A stretch of DNA of 64,000 nt from Viola odorata (taxonomy: Eukaryota; Streptophyta; Magnoliopsida; Malpighiales; Violaceae), in the NCBI GenBank assembly GCA_963691705.1, contig OY829541.1:16238564-16302563 (forward strand), in the 5' to 3' direction. Below are positions 63,201 to 64,000 of this stretch, one piece after another (positions within the stretch are counted from its first letter, which is position 1; every line of letters begins with the position of its first letter). Under the pieces are notes generated by a model that was not told the DNA's origin, made no database searches, and saw only the letters and a program-made list of their open reading frames with translations. The translations under genes and the position numbers were made by a program.

Positions 63201-64000
63201 CCAACTACATGTAAAGTATCAATTTCAATTTCTAGACCATGCCCAACGGCATGTCAAATTTCAATTTCTAAACCATGCCCAACGGCATGTCAATTTCATA
63301 ATTTCAATTTCTAAGCCATGTCCAACGACATGTCAACTTTCAATTTCAATTTCTAGACCATGCCAAATCGGCATGTCGAATTTCATAACTTCAATTTCTA
63401 AACCATGCCCAACGGCATGTCAAATTTCAATATCAATTTCTAGACCATGCCCAACGGCATGTCAAATTTCAATTTCAATTTCTAGACCATGCCCAACGGC
63501 ATGTCACACTCCAATATCTAATCCATGCCCAAACGACATGTCAATTTCATAATTTCAATTTCTAAGTCACGCCCAACGGTATGTCAACTTTCAATTTCAA
63601 TTTCTAGACCATGCCCAATCGGCATGTCGAATTTCTTAACTACAATTTCTAAACCATGCCCAACGGCATGTCAAATTTCAATTTCAATTTCTAGACCATG
63701 CCCAACGACATGTCACACTCCAATTTCTAATCCATGCCCAAACGGCATGTCAATTTTATAATTTCAATTTCTAAACCATGCCCAATCGGCATGTCAAATG
63801 TCAATTTCTAATCCATGCCCAAACGGCATGTCAATTTCATTATTTCAATTTCTAAACCATGCCCAACGGCATGTGAACTTTAAATTTCAATTTCAATTTC
63901 TAGACCATGCCCAACGGCATGTCAAATTTCAATTTCAATTTCTAGACCATGCCTAACGGCATGTCACATTCCAATTTCTAATCCATGCCCAAACGGCATG
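60239..64000 (+). repeat. Second visible copy of a 7154-bp period (partial)
   Basis: This stretch matches 53085-56846 at a constant offset of 7154 bp (53118/60272, 53362/60516, 53628/60782, 54752/61906, 54961/62115, 56371/63525). It contains the 2296-bp unit internally (60272/62568, 61229/63525), so the 2296-bp repeat is nested in a larger period. The match is still running at the window edge. Confidence 0.92.

Larger units (their letters stand above)
34786..64000 (+). repeat. Right arm of the same satellite array
   Basis: The same monomer family resumes directly after the gene-fragment island, in the same orientation, and runs off the right edge. Variants typical of this arm include CAATATCAAATCC tails, ATAAGTTCAATTTCC tails, CGACATGTAAAATAT cores and 48-bp monomers with one extra TTTCAA step. 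The first 1.5 kb aligns with 40183 onward at a constant offset of 5397 bp, so the island interrupts an array that is otherwise collinear with paralogous stretches. Confidence 0.98.

Noticed and set aside
1..64000. Lack of ORFs on the - strand as possible evidence of + strand coding
   Set aside because: The reverse complement of the 42-bp monomer has a stop in each of the three frames (TGA, TGA and TAG), so the asymmetry follows from monomer sequence alone.
1..64000. CRISPR-like pattern: palindromic core at regular spacing
   Set aside because: The intervening sequences are not unique spacers but the same AT-rich tail, spacing varies by monomer class, there are no cas genes, and the intron-containing gene fragments show eukaryotic DNA.
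1..64000. Telomeric or interstitial telomere repeat
   Set aside because: The TTTCAA steps differ from TTTAGGG and other telomere repeats I know and occur only two to four at a time within monomers.

Overview
This window is almost entirely one tandem-repeat (satellite/minisatellite) array. I count on the order of 1,500 monomers, estimated as window length divided by mean monomer length. All lie head-to-tail in the same orientation. The basic monomer is 42 bp: a GC-richer core with a 6-bp dyad (CATGCC-CAAC-GGCATG), followed by an AT-rich tail built from TTTCAA steps and ending in TCTAGA or TCTAAA/TCTAAT. Length classes of 36, 37, 42, 44, 45 and 48 bp follow one another in fixed orders, which creates higher-order repeats (HORs). 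I see no intact protein-coding gene, no RNA gene, no CRISPR array and no complete transposon.

The only non-repetitive DNA is an island of about 0.86 kb at 33925-34785. It carries two joined fragments of unrelated eukaryotic genes, both on the + strand and both with introns. The first is three exons of a GPI-anchor ethanolamine phosphate transferase (PIG-G/GPI7-like). The second is one exon of an AFG1-like mitochondrial AAA ATPase. Both are broken. The GT-AG introns (86 and 85 bp), the AT-rich intron style and the protein similarity point to nuclear DNA of a land plant, probably a flowering plant. The species cannot be named from the sequence.

Layout (boundaries approximate, given in the register of the monomer ATG): 1-5.1 kb mixed units with offsets of 2226 and 1813 bp; 5.1-16.3 kb a 2272-bp HOR family; 16.39-18.73 kb two copies of a 1168-bp unit; 18.7-20.06 kb older mixed repeats; 20.06-24.23 kb two copies of a 2274/1900-bp unit; 24.23-30.65 kb a homogeneous domain of 290-bp heptamers and 209-bp pentamers with a 1240-bp super-unit; 30.65-33.92 kb diverged repeats with a 576-bp-offset duplication; the gene-fragment island; 34.79-36.98 kb a block repeated again at 40.18 and 43.14 kb; 36.98-39.54 kb two 1281-bp units; 39.5-45.4 kb two 2957-bp units; 45.5-50.2 kb mixed units with offsets of 1670, 333 and 1961 bp; 50.23-52.49 kb two 1130-bp units; 52.6-64 kb 2296-bp units nested in a 7154-bp period that runs off the window.

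The many short + strand reading frames come from monomer arithmetic: 42 is divisible by 3, two of three + frames lack stops, and every - frame has one. They are not annotated as genes. The most notable observations are the layered HOR structure, the dyad in each core, and the gene-fragment island with recognisable empty-site paralogues elsewhere in the array.
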